Shown piece by piece: positions 26,837 through 36,152 of a stretch of DNA of 64,000 nucleotides (the first letter of the stretch is position 1; each line of letters begins with the position of its first letter). Made by a program: the position numbers and the translations under genes. A model generated the notes under the pieces. That model was not told the origin of the DNA, made no database searches, and saw only the letters and a list, made by a program, of their open reading frames with translations. The stretch covers positions 1 through 64,000 of the forward strand of contig NZ_FYAU01000051.1 in assembly GCF_900185725.1 (NCBI RefSeq), read 5' to 3'. This DNA is from Stappia sp. TSB10P1A (lineage in GTDB: Bacteria; Pseudomonadota; Alphaproteobacteria; Rhizobiales; Stappiaceae).

Positions 26837-27819
26837 CGGCTTGCCTCTTCGCTCTCGAGCAGTTTCCAGCAGGCGGCCTGGCTTTCGCCGGCCGGAATGA
26901 GGTCAGGCCGCTCCACCCGGCAGCGGTCCATGGTCAGCGCGCAGCGCGGGTTGAAGGCGCAGCCGGTGGGAATGGAATCGAGCCGCGGCATCGAACCTGG
27001 GATCTGCGTCAGCCGGTCGTGATCGCCGGTGAGCGAGGGAATCGCGCCCATCAGGCCGATCGTGTACGGGTGGCTCGGCGACTTGATGACGTCCCTGACC
27101 GGCCCGATCTCGGCAATGCGGCCGGAATACATCACCGCCACCCGGTCGGCGGTCTCGGCGATGACGCCCATGTCGTGGGTGATCAGCATCACCGCCGTGC
27201 CGTGATCGCGGCAGACGCGCTGCAACAGGCGGATGATCTGCGACTGCACCGACACGTCGAGAGCGGTGGTCGGCTCGTCCGCGATCACCAGTTCCGGCTC
27301 GGCGCACAGGGCAAGGGCGATCACGACGCGCTGGCGCATGCCGCCGGAGAACTGGTGCGGATAGGCGGACAGGCGCTGTCCGGCCGCCGGGATTCCGACT
27401 TCCTCCAGCAGCGCCACTGCCCGGTCCCGCGCCTGCCGCTCGGAGACCGGCAGATGCGTCATGATCGTCTCGATGATCTGGTCGCCGATGGTGAAGAGCG
27501 GATTGAGGCTGGTCAGCGGGTCCTGGAACACCATGCCGATGCGCTTGCCGCGCAGCTTTCGCATCGCCGCCGGCGGCAGATTGTCGATACGCTCGCCCTT
27601 CAGGCGGATCTCGCCGCCGGCGATGCGGCCAGGCGGCTCGAGCAGGCCGATCACCGCGGTTCCGGTGAGCGACTTGCCCGCGCCGGATTCGCCGACGACG
27701 CCCAGCACCTCGCCTTCGCGCAGGTCGAAGGAGATGCCGTCGATCGCCGTCAGCACGCCGCGGCGGGACGGGAATTCGACCCTGAGGTCTTTCACGGAAA
27801 GGAGGGGTTGTCCGGTCAT
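26833..27819 (-). CDS. Peptide-type ABC transporter ATPase (DppD/OppD-like)
   Basis: 328 aa. Walker [23 protein letters not shown], signature FSGGMRQR and Walker [13 protein letters not shown] are visible, with the C-terminal [14 protein letters not shown] oligo_HPY region. Together with the next ATPase it would form the heterodimer driving the DppB/DppC permeases. It follows the DppC-like gene after 27 bp. Confidence 0.92.
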   Translation of the reverse strand: MTGQPLLSVKDLRVEFPSRRGVLTAIDGISFDLREGEVLGVVGESGAGKSLTGTAVIGLLEPPGRIAGGEIRLKGERIDNLPPAAMRKLRGKRIGMVFQDPLTSLNPLFTIGDQIIETIMTHLPVSERQARDRAVALLEEVGIPAAGQRLSAYPHQFSGGMRQRVVIALALCAEPELVIADEPTTALDVSVQSQIIRLLQRVCRDHGTAVMLITHDMGVIAETADRVAVMYSGRIAEIGPVRDVIKSPSHPYTIGLMGAIPSLTGDHDRLTQIPGSMPRLDSIPTGCAFNPRCALTMDRCRVERPDLIPAGESQAACWKLLESEEASR

Positions 27820-27846
27820 GATCCGCCGTCTTCGTCCGTGTTGATG

Positions 27847-28806
27847 TCAGCGCAGCTTCGGGTTCAAGGCATCGCGCAACCAGTCGCCGAGCAGGTTCAC
27901 CGCCAGCACCAGGATGGCGAGCGCGCAGCCGGGGAACATGGCGATCCACCATTCGCCCGAGAACAGGAAATCGTTGCCGATGCGCACCAGCGTCCCCAGC
28001 GAGGGCTGGGTGGGCGGAATGCCGACGCCGAGGAAAGACAGCGTCGCCTCGGTAATGACCGCAAGACCCAGGTTGATCGTCGCGATCACCAGCACCGGCC
28101 CGATGACGTTGGGCAGCACGTGGCGGATCATGATCAGGAAGGGCGGGATGCCGATCAGCCTTGCGGCCTGGACGTATTCCTTGTTGCGCTCCACCAGCGT
28201 CGAGCCGCGCACGGTGCGGGCGAACTGCACCCAGAAGGACAGCGCGATCGAAAAGACCAGGATCCAGAAGGCATAGCGTTCCCGGTCGAGATTGCCGACG
28301 AGGGCGCGGGCGACGCCGTCGACCAGCAGGGCGATCAGGATGGCGGGGAAGGTGAGCTGGACTTCGGCGATGCGCATAATGATGGCATCGACCTTGCCGC
28401 CGACATAGCCGGCGATCAGGCCGAGCAACACGCCGACGACGGCGGCGAAGAATACCGACAGGAAACCGACGGCGAGCGAGATGCGGGCACCGTAAAGGAT
28501 GCCGGAAAAGACGTCGCGGCCCTGGTCGTCGGTGCCGAGCAGATAGCTCGGATCATGATACTCCATGCCGATCGGCGGCAGCCGCGCATCGAGAATCGAG
28601 ATGGTGGCAAGGTCGAAGGGATTGTGCGGAGCAAGCCAGGGAGCGAAGGCGGCACCGATGATGAAAAGAAGCGTGATGAACGCCGACAGCACGGTCACCT
28701 TCGACCGCCAGAAGGAGTGGAAGATGTCGCTGTCGAGGACGCGGGCGATCCGGCCGGGAGCGGCCGGCTCTTGCCTGTCCGGCGTCTTGTCGGTGACGGT
28801 GGTCAT
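27847..28806 (-). CDS. Peptide-type ABC transporter permease (DppC-like)
   Basis: 319 aa with an N-terminal cytoplasmic stretch, a first helix (VLSAFITLLFIIGAAFAPWLAP), the periplasmic loop HDPSYLLGTDDQGRDVFS, and the inner-membrane EAA segment near AARLIGIPPFLIMIRHVLPN. The terminal GDWLRDALNPKLR is typical of the family. It lies 9 bp after the DppB-like gene in the same operon. Confidence 0.92.
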   Translation of the reverse strand: MTTVTDKTPDRQEPAAPGRIARVLDSDIFHSFWRSKVTVLSAFITLLFIIGAAFAPWLAPHNPFDLATISILDARLPPIGMEYHDPSYLLGTDDQGRDVFSGILYGARISLAVGFLSVFFAAVVGVLLGLIAGYVGGKVDAIIMRIAEVQLTFPAILIALLVDGVARALVGNLDRERYAFWILVFSIALSFWVQFARTVRGSTLVERNKEYVQAARLIGIPPFLIMIRHVLPNVIGPVLVIATINLGLAVITEATLSFLGVGIPPTQPSLGTLVRIGNDFLFSGEWWIAMFPGCALAILVLAVNLLGDWLRDALNPKLR

Positions 28807-28815
28807 CGTCGCCTC

Positions 28816-29793
28816 CTAATGGGCTGCACGCTCGACCCGCAGGCGCGGGTCGACGCGGAAATAGAGCAGATCGACGATCAGGTTGATGGTCACGAACAGG
28901 AAGGCGATCAGCATGAGGTAGGCCGCCATGATCGGGATATCGACATTCTGCACCGCCTGCAGGAACAGCAGGCCCATGCCCGGCCACTGGAACACCGTCT
29001 CGGTGATGATGGCGAAGGCGATGATCGAGCCGAGCTGCAGGCCGGTGATGGTAATCACCGGAACCAGCGTGTTCTTCAGCGCATGGCGGAAATTGATGCT
29101 GCGCTCCCGCAGGCCGCGTGCCCGGGCGAACTTGATGTAGTCCGTGCGGATCACCTCGAGCATTTCGGAACGGACGAGCCGCATGATCAGCGTCATCTGG
29201 AACAGGCCAAGGGTGATGGCCGGCAGGATCAGCGCCTTGATGCCGCTCCAGGTCAGAAGGCCGGTCGACCACCAGCCCAGTTGCACGACCCCGCCGCGCC
29301 CGAAACTCGGCAGCCATTGCAGGGTGACCGCGAAGACGAAGATCAGCAGGATGCCGATGAAGAAGGTCGGCAGCGAGATGCCGATCAGCGAGATCGACAG
29401 GAACAGCTTGGACAGCCAACTGTCGCGATGCAGGCCGGTATAGACGCCCATCGGGATGCCGACGAGCAGGGCAAGGACCGCTGAGACGAAGGACAGCTCC
29501 AGGGTCGCCGGCAGGCGGCGCCCGATCAGTTCGGCCACCGGCTGGCGAAACTGGTAGGAGGTGCCGAAATCGAACCGGGCGGCCTTGGTGATGAAGCGGC
29601 CGAACTGGACGAGGACCGGGTCGTTGAGGCCGAGACGCTCCCGCAGCGCCTCGCGCTGCTCGGGTGTCGTCTCGACGCCGACCATCTGGTTGACAGGGTC
29701 GCCGACGAAGCGGAACAGGGTGAACGAGATCAGGGCCACGACAAGCATGACCAAGACGGCCTGCAGGAGGCGGCGGATGGTGAAGGCGAGCAT
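28816..29793 (-). CDS. Peptide-type ABC transporter permease (DppB-like)
   Basis: 325 aa with the family start MLAFTIRRLLQAVLVMLVV and the FRFVGDPVNQM and REALRERLGLNDP segments. The EAA loop is KFARARGLRERSINFRHALKNTLVP, and the end is FRVDPRLR. It pairs with the DppC-like permease. The 164-bp gap before it contains a terminator-like attenuator that separates it from the binding-protein gene. Confidence 0.92.
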   Translation of the reverse strand: MLAFTIRRLLQAVLVMLVVALISFTLFRFVGDPVNQMVGVETTPEQREALRERLGLNDPVLVQFGRFITKAARFDFGTSYQFRQPVAELIGRRLPATLELSFVSAVLALLVGIPMGVYTGLHRDSWLSKLFLSISLIGISLPTFFIGILLIFVFAVTLQWLPSFGRGGVVQLGWWSTGLLTWSGIKALILPAITLGLFQMTLIMRLVRSEMLEVIRTDYIKFARARGLRERSINFRHALKNTLVPVITITGLQLGSIIAFAIITETVFQWPGMGLLFLQAVQNVDIPIMAAYLMLIAFLFVTINLIVDLLYFRVDPRLRVERAAH

Positions 29794-29900
29794 GGGGCCT
29801 CTGCGTCAGGTGCCTCGGCCTTTGGCCGTCGGTTCCGGTTTGGCTACGGCGATGGACCCGGTCAGCCGGGCCGATCCCGTGCGCCATCGGTCGGGTTTAC

Positions 29901-29937
29901 CGAAAAAGCTGCAGCCCGGAACAAGGGTCCGGGCTGC
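29901..29937 (-). terminator. Attenuating terminator between binding-protein and permease genes
   Basis: A perfect 10-bp stem, GCAGCCCGGA with TCCGGGCTGC, has a 7-nt loop and is followed on the minus strand by AGCTTTTT. It sits after the solute-binding protein gene and before the permeases, so it likely keeps the binding protein in excess by partial termination. Confidence 0.75.
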
Positions 29938-29957
29938 AGGACTGGCGGAGGCCGATG

Positions 29958-31541
29958 CTACTTCTTCACGACCCAGCGGTAGTGGAACTGATCGTCCGCG
30001 CGCTGTACGACGTCCACATTCTCGGCAACACCCCAGGCCAGGGCCTGCTGGTGCAGCGGGATGTGGGACACATCCTCGTGGACGATCGTATAGGCCTGGG
30101 CGATCAGCTCGTCGCGCGTGGTCGGGTCGTTCTCGACCAGGATCTGGGCCGACAACTCGTCCACCTTCGGATTGCAGTATCCGCCAAGGTTGAAGGGACC
30201 ACCCTTGCCCTTGTCGTCGCGGCAACCGGTGATGTTGGTCAGCACGTTCCAACTGTCGAAGGAGCCGGGCGTCCAGCCGAGCAGGTAGAACGAGGTATCA
30301 TAGCCGCCGGAGGCGAGCACCTTGGCGAAATACTGTGCCTTCGGCTGGGCGTTCAGCTCGACCTTGATGCCGACGCGGGCGAGGAAGGAGGCAACCGCCT
30401 GGCAGATCGCCTCATCGTTGACGTAGCGGTCGTTCGGGCAGTCCATGCCGACGGAGAAGCCGTCCGCATAGCCGGCCTCGGCAAGCAGGGCCTTGGAGGC
30501 TTCCGGGTCATAGGGATGGCGCGTGAACTCGCTCGCGCGCGAGTACTGGAACGGCGAGATGAGCAGGGCCGACGGGGTCGACAGGCCGCGCATGACCTTG
30601 TCGCGGATCGCGTCCATGTCGATGGCCTGGTAGAAGGCCTTGCGCACCCGCACGTCCTGGAACGGGTTCTTGCCCTTCACGCTGGAATAGAGCAGCTCGT
30701 CGCGCTTCTGGTCGAAGCCGAGGAAGATCGTGCGCAGTTCCGGCCCGGTCAGCGCCTTGGTCTGCGGGCTGTCCTCGACGCGCTTGATGTCCTGCACCGG
30801 GATCGGGAACACCATGTCGAGCTCGCCGGACAGGAGAGCCGCAACGCGGGTCGCGTCGGATCCGATCGGCGTGAACTCGACCTTCTCGATGTTGCCGGCG
30901 ACCTTGTCCCACCAGTCTTCGTTCTTCTCGAAGGTGGTTCTCACGCCCGGCTCGTGGCTGACCAGCTTGTAGGAACCGGTGCCGTTGGCGTGCAGCGAGG
31001 CGTGATTCGGGGTCGTGTCGGAGGCCGAGGTGACCTTGGTCGCGTTGTTCTCCTCGGTCCACTCCTTGTCCATGATGTACCAGGTGTCCCATTCGTAGTG
31101 GAGAATGGGATTCGGCCCGGTCAGCACGAAGTCGACGGTGTGGTCGTCGACCTTCTCGACCTTCACGTCGGCGCCGATGCGGGTGGTGAGGTCGGAGCCT
31201 TCCGAGCGCACGCGCTCGGCGGAGAAGACCACGTCGTCGGCCGTGAAGTCATTGCCGTTGTGGAACTTGACGCCCTTGCGCAGATAGAAGCGCCAGCGGG
31301 TCGGTTCGAGAACCTCCCAGCGCTCGGCGAGAGCCGGTTCGATGGTGAGGTCGGGCGCCCGCCGGGTCAGTCCCTCGTAGACATTGCCGAGCGTGCCGAG
31401 CGTGAATGTCTCGTTCAGCGAGTAGGGATCGAGCTGGTTCAAGGTGCCCTGGAAGGCATAGCGGAGTGTCTCCGCCGACGCGGCCGTCCCCATCAGCGAT
31501 GCGATGAGTGCTGCCGTCGCGAGTGTCGTTTTGATGCGCAT
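29958..31541 (-). CDS. ABC transporter substrate-binding protein, family 5 (peptide-type)
   Basis: 527 aa periplasmic SBP_bac_5 protein with a signal peptide (MRIKTTLATAALIASLMGTAAS, then AETLRYAF). Family segments include TLGNVYEGLTRRAPD, PALAERWEVLEPTRWRFYLRKGVKFHNG and PDLNVY-like later regions. It provides specificity for the downstream dppBCDF-like genes. Ligands of this family range from peptides to amides and sugars. The upstream M20 hydrolase hints at an N-acylated compound or peptide. Confidence 0.92.
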   Translation of the reverse strand: MRIKTTLATAALIASLMGTAASAETLRYAFQGTLNQLDPYSLNETFTLGTLGNVYEGLTRRAPDLTIEPALAERWEVLEPTRWRFYLRKGVKFHNGNDFTADDVVFSAERVRSEGSDLTTRIGADVKVEKVDDHTVDFVLTGPNPILHYEWDTWYIMDKEWTEENNATKVTSASDTTPNHASLHANGTGSYKLVSHEPGVRTTFEKNEDWWDKVAGNIEKVEFTPIGSDATRVAALLSGELDMVFPIPVQDIKRVEDSPQTKALTGPELRTIFLGFDQKRDELLYSSVKGKNPFQDVRVRKAFYQAIDMDAIRDKVMRGLSTPSALLISPFQYSRASEFTRHPYDPEASKALLAEAGYADGFSVGMDCPNDRYVNDEAICQAVASFLARVGIKVELNAQPKAQYFAKVLASGGYDTSFYLLGWTPGSFDSWNVLTNITGCRDDKGKGGPFNLGGYCNPKVDELSAQILVENDPTTRDELIAQAYTIVHEDVSHIPLHQQALAWGVAENVDVVQRADDQFHYRWVVKK

Positions 31542-31848
31542 GGTCCCCTCATGACTTTGTCGTTTTGTCGGATGCCCCGTTTATCGGATGCCCTGTCTGT
31601 GGACCGGTGCATCCGGTCCTATCCGACAGACCGCGTTGATGCGGTTCACAAGCCTGCATCTAAGCAATGTCGAAAGCGACAGTCCAGCACGCGCTGGGCG
31701 CGAAAGAGAGGAATTGCGGAAGTCGCGACGGAAGCACCATCCCGAGCCCGCGCCATTCCTTGTGCAAGGCTTGCCGTGCACGCCTTGCACAAGCATCGGG
31801 CGCCTGTGGATGACCTGAACGTTCGCAGGCAGCCCTGTCCAGGTTGAC
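31542..31848. promoter_or_regulatory. 307-bp regulatory gap upstream of the peptide-type transporter
   Basis: No gene is visible. The stretch holds a direct repeat TCGGATGCCC (31568-31577 and 31584-31593, period 16). It also holds a perfect inverted repeat GGACCGG-TGCAT-CCGGTCC (31601-31619) and a longer one at 31759-31793. The transporter's minus-strand promoter should lie close to the direct repeats, which sit 27-52 bp upstream of the binding-protein ATG. Confidence 0.5.
31759..31793. repeat. Perfect 12-bp inverted repeat after argE-like gene
   Basis: The arms CTTGTGCAAGGC and GCCTTGCACAAG flank an 11-nt centre that itself contains GTGCAC. It lies 56 bp beyond the stop of the M20 hydrolase gene on the minus strand. 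No T-run follows on that strand, so it may be an operator or an mRNA 3' structure rather than an intrinsic terminator. Confidence 0.7.
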
Positions 31849-33009
31849 CTAACGGCACATGTCGGCGATGAGCCGCGACACGAATCCGTCCGCTGCGACG
31901 ATCTCCGCCGTCTCGATGTATTCGTCGGGCTGATGGGCCTGGTCGATCGAACCGGGACCGCAGACGACCGCGGAAATGCCGCGTTCCTGAAACTGTCCGG
32001 CCTCGGTGCCATAGACCACCATGTGCCGGCCGTTGTCGCCGGTAAGCCGGCGGGCAAGCGCTTCGGCCGGCCCGTCCTGCTCCTCGCTGAGGGCGGGAGC
32101 GTAGGCGAGCTTCTCGACGGTCACCCCCGTGTCGGCGTGGACGGCGCGCATGCCCGGCTCGACCTCGGTGCGGATGAAGGTCTCCAGCCGTTCGAGCCAG
32201 GCTTCCAGCGTGTCTCCGGGGACAGTGCGGATGTCGCAGAAGAAGGAGCAGGAGCGCGAGACGATATTGGCTGCCGTGCCGCCCTCGATCACGCCGCAAT
32301 GCAGGGTCGTGAAAGGCGGGTCCATGGCAAGGGCCGGATCGGCGGCCCGCTGATTCTCGCGGGTGCGGTCATCGAGCCAGGAGATGATGCGGGCGGCATT
32401 GGCGATGGCCGAGACGCCGCGGTCCCACTGGCTGGAGTGAACCGAGTGGCCGCGCACGGTCACACGGATGACCGCTGTTCCCTTATGCGCGGTGATGACG
32501 CGCATGTTGCTGGGTTCGCCGACCACGACCATCGACGGCTTGGGGCCGGAGCGCAGCATCGAATCGATCATCGGAGGTGCGCCGATGCAGCCCACTTCCT
32601 CGTCGTAGGACAGGGCGATGTGGATGGGACGGGTCAACGGTGCGGCGACCATCTGCGGCACGGCTGCCAGTGCCACGGCGGCGAAGCCCTTCATGTCGCA
32701 GGTGCCGCGGCCATAGAGTCGGCCATCGGCCTCGCGCAGGACGAACGGGTCGCTGCTCCAGGCCTGTCCTTCGACAGGTACGACGTCGGTGTGGGCGGAC
32801 AGCGCCACGCCCCCGTCCTTGTGCGGGCCGATCACGGCGTGCAGCGCGGCCTTGGTGCCGGTGGCGTCGGGCACGCGCCGCGCGGCGATGCCGTGCTCCG
32901 CCAGATAGGTTTCGACGAAATCGATGAGATCGAGATTGCTGTTGGAGGAGACCGTCGGAAAGGCAACGAGACGGGCAAGCATTTCCTGGGAAGAATACTG
33001 TCGCGACAT
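31849..33009 (-). CDS. argE: M20 metallohydrolase, acetylornithine deacetylase-like (ArgE)
   Basis: 386 aa with the dinuclear metal motifs SAHTDVVP, GRGTCDMKG, SYDEEVGC and a final His in CGPGSIDQAHQPDEY. The VRGHSVHSSQ segment belongs to the dimerisation domain. The sequence looks like alphaproteobacterial ArgE, which removes acetyl from N-acetylornithine. A broader N-acyl-amino-acid amidohydrolase is possible because it stands next to a peptide-type transporter. It starts 14 bp after the cyclase gene, probably in one transcript. Confidence 0.85.
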   Translation of the reverse strand: MSRQYSSQEMLARLVAFPTVSSNSNLDLIDFVETYLAEHGIAARRVPDATGTKAALHAVIGPHKDGGVALSAHTDVVPVEGQAWSSDPFVLREADGRLYGRGTCDMKGFAAVALAAVPQMVAAPLTRPIHIALSYDEEVGCIGAPPMIDSMLRSGPKPSMVVVGEPSNMRVITAHKGTAVIRVTVRGHSVHSSQWDRGVSAIANAARIISWLDDRTRENQRAADPALAMDPPFTTLHCGVIEGGTAANIVSRSCSFFCDIRTVPGDTLEAWLERLETFIRTEVEPGMRAVHADTGVTVEKLAYAPALSEEQDGPAEALARRLTGDNGRHMVVYGTEAGQFQERGISAVVCGPGSIDQAHQPDEYIETAEIVAADGFVSRLIADMCR

Positions 33010-33023
33010 GGGGGAGACCTGAT

Positions 33024-34727
33024 TCAGGCGGGAGGGGAGCTGTGTCCGGTCAGAGTATCGACCAGGCAGGCCGGCGGGTCGAGAGCGAAAACGTCGAGCG
33101 GTTCGCGCCGCCCCCTGACCGCGATCTCGGTTTTCCCGGCAATGTTGCAGGTGTAGCCGGCGGCCTCCAGCACGGCGCTCGAGACGACGAGGCTGTGTCC
33201 CAGTTCTTTCGTCGCCGTCTCCAGCCGGCTTGCGATGTTGACGACGTCGCCAAGCGCGGTGATCCGGGCGCTGGCACCGTTGCCGCTTACCGCGCCGATG
33301 CGCCCCAGGATCACCGCGCCGGCGTGCAGGCCCATCCCGACCCTGAGCGGCGCGTTCAGTTGCGGTCCCAGTTCGACGTTGAGGCGCTCCATGGTTTCGG
33401 CGATGGCGTTTGTCGCTGCGAGCGCGTTGCGACAGCCGGCCTGCAGCCCGTCCTTCATGCCGAAGATCGCCATGACACCGTCGCCGATGAACTTGTCGAC
33501 ATAGCCGCCGCAGGCTTCGACCGCCTTGGCGGTCTCGCCGAGATAACGGTTAAGGAGGAAGACAACGTCGTAGGAAAGCCGGTGCTCGGCAAGGCCGGTG
33601 AAGTTCCGCAGGTCGACGAACAGGATCGCCGCCGGCTGTTCGACGCCCCAGTGATAGGCATCGCCGTCCGATCCGGCGACGCGTGCTGCGCCGCTTGCCG
33701 GTACCAGGGGCTGGACCTTGAGGGGCGCTTGCGGCCGAACCTGGCACGCAAGGCGAATGTCCTCGCCTGCGCTGATGCGGGCGAGCACCTTCGCTTCGGT
33801 CGCGGACGGGGCGGGTAACGTGTCGAGGCCGTCGAGAATGCGGGTCCGGCAGGTCGAGCAGCGGGCGCGGCCACCGCAGACATCGGCATGGGGGATGCCG
33901 TTCATCTTGCTGATTTCCAGCAGGGTCGGACCGGGGGCGACCCTCACCAGCCGGTCGCCCGGATAGGTGATCTCGATGGTCTTGCGCGGGCGGCGCAGCA
34001 GCGCGCGAACCGCAATGGCGACGAGGGCCATCGCGACCAGTGCATAGAAGCCGTTGCGCAGCGCGGCGATCAGCGGATCCGACCAGACGGCCATCTCCGG
34101 CGTCAGAGGAAAGGGCGGGTTTTCTGTCAGGCGAAGACGTCGGGCCGCGTCGATCCAGCCCCAGGAGGCGAGAACGGGGACGAGCAGGGCGACGGCGAAA
34201 AGGGCGGGCTTGAATGGACCGTAGCCCGGCTTCGGGCGCAGCCAGAAATGCAGACCGATCATGCCGTGCAGCCAGACCAGCAGCATCAGCAGGGTCTGGT
34301 TGAAGACGAGGCCGGGCCACAGGACGCTGAGCACGTTGCGGTAGCTGTCCTCATAGCCGAATCGGTGGGCCAGACCGGCGGTGCCGATGGCATGGGGAAT
34401 GAGCAGGAAGGGGATCGCCAGTCCCAGCAGCAATTGTGCCCATTGCCATGGCGGCAGGCGCAGGCTCCGCCGGCGGGCGGTCTTCCACAGGGCGAGGGCG
34501 ACATGCACAAGAAGGGCGGAGAGCAGCAGGATTTCGCCGGGCGGGCTGCGCCACAGGGCTATGAAAACCAGTCGCCCGGTCTCCATCGCCTCGATCGACC
34601 AGATGCCGAGCATGTGATTGAGGAAGTGGCTGAACGCGAAGGCGAGCAGAACGAGGCCGCTGGCCAGCCGCAGCCCCTGCCGGATTCCTTGCCCGTCCGC
34701 GGATGCGGGCGTCTTTCTCTGTGCCAT
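33024..34727 (-). CDS. Membrane class III adenylate cyclase with [2Fe-2S] domain (CyaC-like)
   Basis: 567 aa with three parts. Residues 20-245 form about six helices with several membrane histidines (His34, 38, 75, 112, 154, 160), as in di-heme anchors. Residues 250-335 form a plant-type ferredoxin domain with Cys284, Cys290, Cys293 and Cys328. A class III cyclase domain begins near 365, with metal Asp372 (FVDLRNFT) and Asp416 (FIGDGVMAIFG). The anchor recalls Sinorhizobium CyaC, described as a quinone-responsive di-heme cyclase. The product, presumably cAMP, would respond to respiratory redox state. ATG 34727 was chosen; 34754 is possible. Confidence 0.85.
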   Translation of the reverse strand: MAQRKTPASADGQGIRQGLRLASGLVLLAFAFSHFLNHMLGIWSIEAMETGRLVFIALWRSPPGEILLLSALLVHVALALWKTARRRSLRLPPWQWAQLLLGLAIPFLLIPHAIGTAGLAHRFGYEDSYRNVLSVLWPGLVFNQTLLMLLVWLHGMIGLHFWLRPKPGYGPFKPALFAVALLVPVLASWGWIDAARRLRLTENPPFPLTPEMAVWSDPLIAALRNGFYALVAMALVAIAVRALLRRPRKTIEITYPGDRLVRVAPGPTLLEISKMNGIPHADVCGGRARCSTCRTRILDGLDTLPAPSATEAKVLARISAGEDIRLACQVRPQAPLKVQPLVPASGAARVAGSDGDAYHWGVEQPAAILFVDLRNFTGLAEHRLSYDVVFLLNRYLGETAKAVEACGGYVDKFIGDGVMAIFGMKDGLQAGCRNALAATNAIAETMERLNVELGPQLNAPLRVGMGLHAGAVILGRIGAVSGNGASARITALGDVVNIASRLETATKELGHSLVVSSAVLEAAGYTCNIAGKTEIAVRGRREPLDVFALDPPACLVDTLTGHSSPPA

Positions 34728-34870
34728 ACAAGCCGCCGTCCGCTCGTCCCGCATCTTGCGGGAAGGTCACGTCTTCAGGAGCCCGGCCTTGACGCTGCAA
34801 GTGCCGGTCGCCCATCCTGCGGCGACCCTTGGCGATCTCTCGCCAACCCCTCCTGTCAGGAACCCTGACC

Positions 34871-35218
34871 ATGGCCGCCATGCTCTACGGTATAGCCAAT
34901 TGCGACACGGTGAAGAAGGCTCGCCGGTTTCTCGACGAGAACGGCCTTGCCTACACCTTTCACGACTACAAGAAGGCCGGTATCGACGAAGGCCTGTTGC
35001 GGTCGTTCTTCCAGGCCTTCGGACGGGAAGCGGTGGTCAACACGCGCGGAACCACCTGGCGCAAGCTGCCCGACGAGACGAAAGCTCGAGCCGCCGGCGA
35101 CGCCGGAGCGCTCGCCGTGCTGCTGGACCATCCGTCCGCGATCAAGCGGCCGATCTATCACGATGGCGACCGCTGGCTGATCGGCTTCGATCCCGCGTCC
35201 TGGTCGACGCTGCGCTGA
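34871..35218 (+). CDS. ArsC-family reductase (YffB/Spx-like)
   Basis: 115 aa thioredoxin-fold protein starting MLYGIANCDTVKKARRFLDE. A single N-terminal cysteine sits in NCDT, and the C-terminal segment has IKRPIYHDGDRWLIGF. The Arg-containing IKRP site and short length place it with ArsC/YffB proteins. Lack of CXXC suggests a glutathione-dependent reductase rather than Spx. No arsenic genes are nearby, so arsenate reduction is not assumed. ATG 34871 or two codons later is possible. Confidence 0.85.
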   Translation: MAAMLYGIANCDTVKKARRFLDENGLAYTFHDYKKAGIDEGLLRSFFQAFGREAVVNTRGTTWRKLPDETKARAAGDAGALAVLLDHPSAIKRPIYHDGDRWLIGFDPASWSTLR

Positions 35219-35226
35219 AGTTCGCC

Positions 35227-36042
35227 TCAGGCTTCGCCATCCGGCGTCCACAGTCGGCCGAGATCGAAGGCGTGCATGTCTTTCAGCAATTCGACGAAAC
35301 CGCGCGCGGCATGGTCGAGCGAGGCCTCGCCCTTGGCGGCCGTGGCGGCTGAAGCGTTTCCGACCGTTCCGGCCGGGTTGAGGTCCTGCGCCTTCCAGCC
35401 GAACTGGGCCGGCCCATGGCCGCGCAGGTGCTTGAACTCGCGCAGGAAGTCGAGCTGGGTCGAGCGGAAGTCTTCTGCCTTGCGCATATGCACCAGATCC
35501 GGGCGCAGATAGAGCATCAGCGATGTCTCGATATCGCCGCCATGGATGCCATAGGTGAACTCCTCGTCCGGGAAGACACCGTGCGGCTGGCCGAAGCGCG
35601 ACCAGCCGGTCGCGGTGACCAGCATGTCGTGCTTCACCCGGAGTTCGCGCGCGACGATGTCGATCAGCGGCACGTTGCCGCCATGCGAGGTGACGAGGAC
35701 CAACTTGCGCACGCCGGCGCGGAACACGCTTTCGCCGATCTCGACCCAGGCACGGGTCGCCGTCTCCCAGGACAGCGTCAGCGTGCCCGGCGAGGAGATG
35801 TGCTCGTTGGACTTGCCGATGGCCTGAACGGGGAGGAACGTCGCCGGCACGTCGCGCGGCAGCAGTTCCAGCACGCGCGAGATCTGGCCTTCGGCAATGC
35901 AGGTGTCGGTGAAGACCGGCAGGTGCGGGCCGTGCTGCTCGATCGCCGCCACGGGCAGCACCGCGATCCACGACGAAGTGTCGGCATTGGCGAAGTCGAA
36001 GGCGGTCATCTCGTGCCAGAAGCGGCGGGGCAGGTCGGTCAT
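35227..36042 (-). CDS. Creatininase-family amidohydrolase
   Basis: 271 aa with the metal-binding motifs of the creatininase family: EQHGPHLPVFTD near residue 35, SHGGN mid-protein and GIHGGDIETS. Members hydrolyse creatinine to creatine or open related cyclic amides; others process formamidopyrimidine or peptide substrates. It lies in a minus-strand group with a deaminase and RidA, opposite a sigma-54-linked importer operon. This points to N-heterocycle breakdown. ATG 36042 has a GAGAG-like site. It is convergent with the ArsC-like gene across 8 bp. Confidence 0.85.
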   Translation of the reverse strand: MTDLPRRFWHEMTAFDFANADTSSWIAVLPVAAIEQHGPHLPVFTDTCIAEGQISRVLELLPRDVPATFLPVQAIGKSNEHISSPGTLTLSWETATRAWVEIGESVFRAGVRKLVLVTSHGGNVPLIDIVARELRVKHDMLVTATGWSRFGQPHGVFPDEEFTYGIHGGDIETSLMLYLRPDLVHMRKAEDFRSTQLDFLREFKHLRGHGPAQFGWKAQDLNPAGTVGNASAATAAKGEASLDHAARGFVELLKDMHAFDLGRLWTPDGEA

Positions 36043-36152
36043 GTCGTGCAGCTCTCGTTGGCGTGGCGGTCCTTGCCGCATGGAAGGGCCGAAGGCGGGG
36101 AGACCGGTCGCATCGCCCGGCCTCCTGTCATGTGGGCCCTGCGGGCCGGTCG

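Noticed and set aside
34871-35218. Arsenate reductase of an arsenic-resistance operon
   Set aside because: The fold fits ArsC/YffB but no arsR, arsB or acr3 gene is near, so no arsenic role is claimed.
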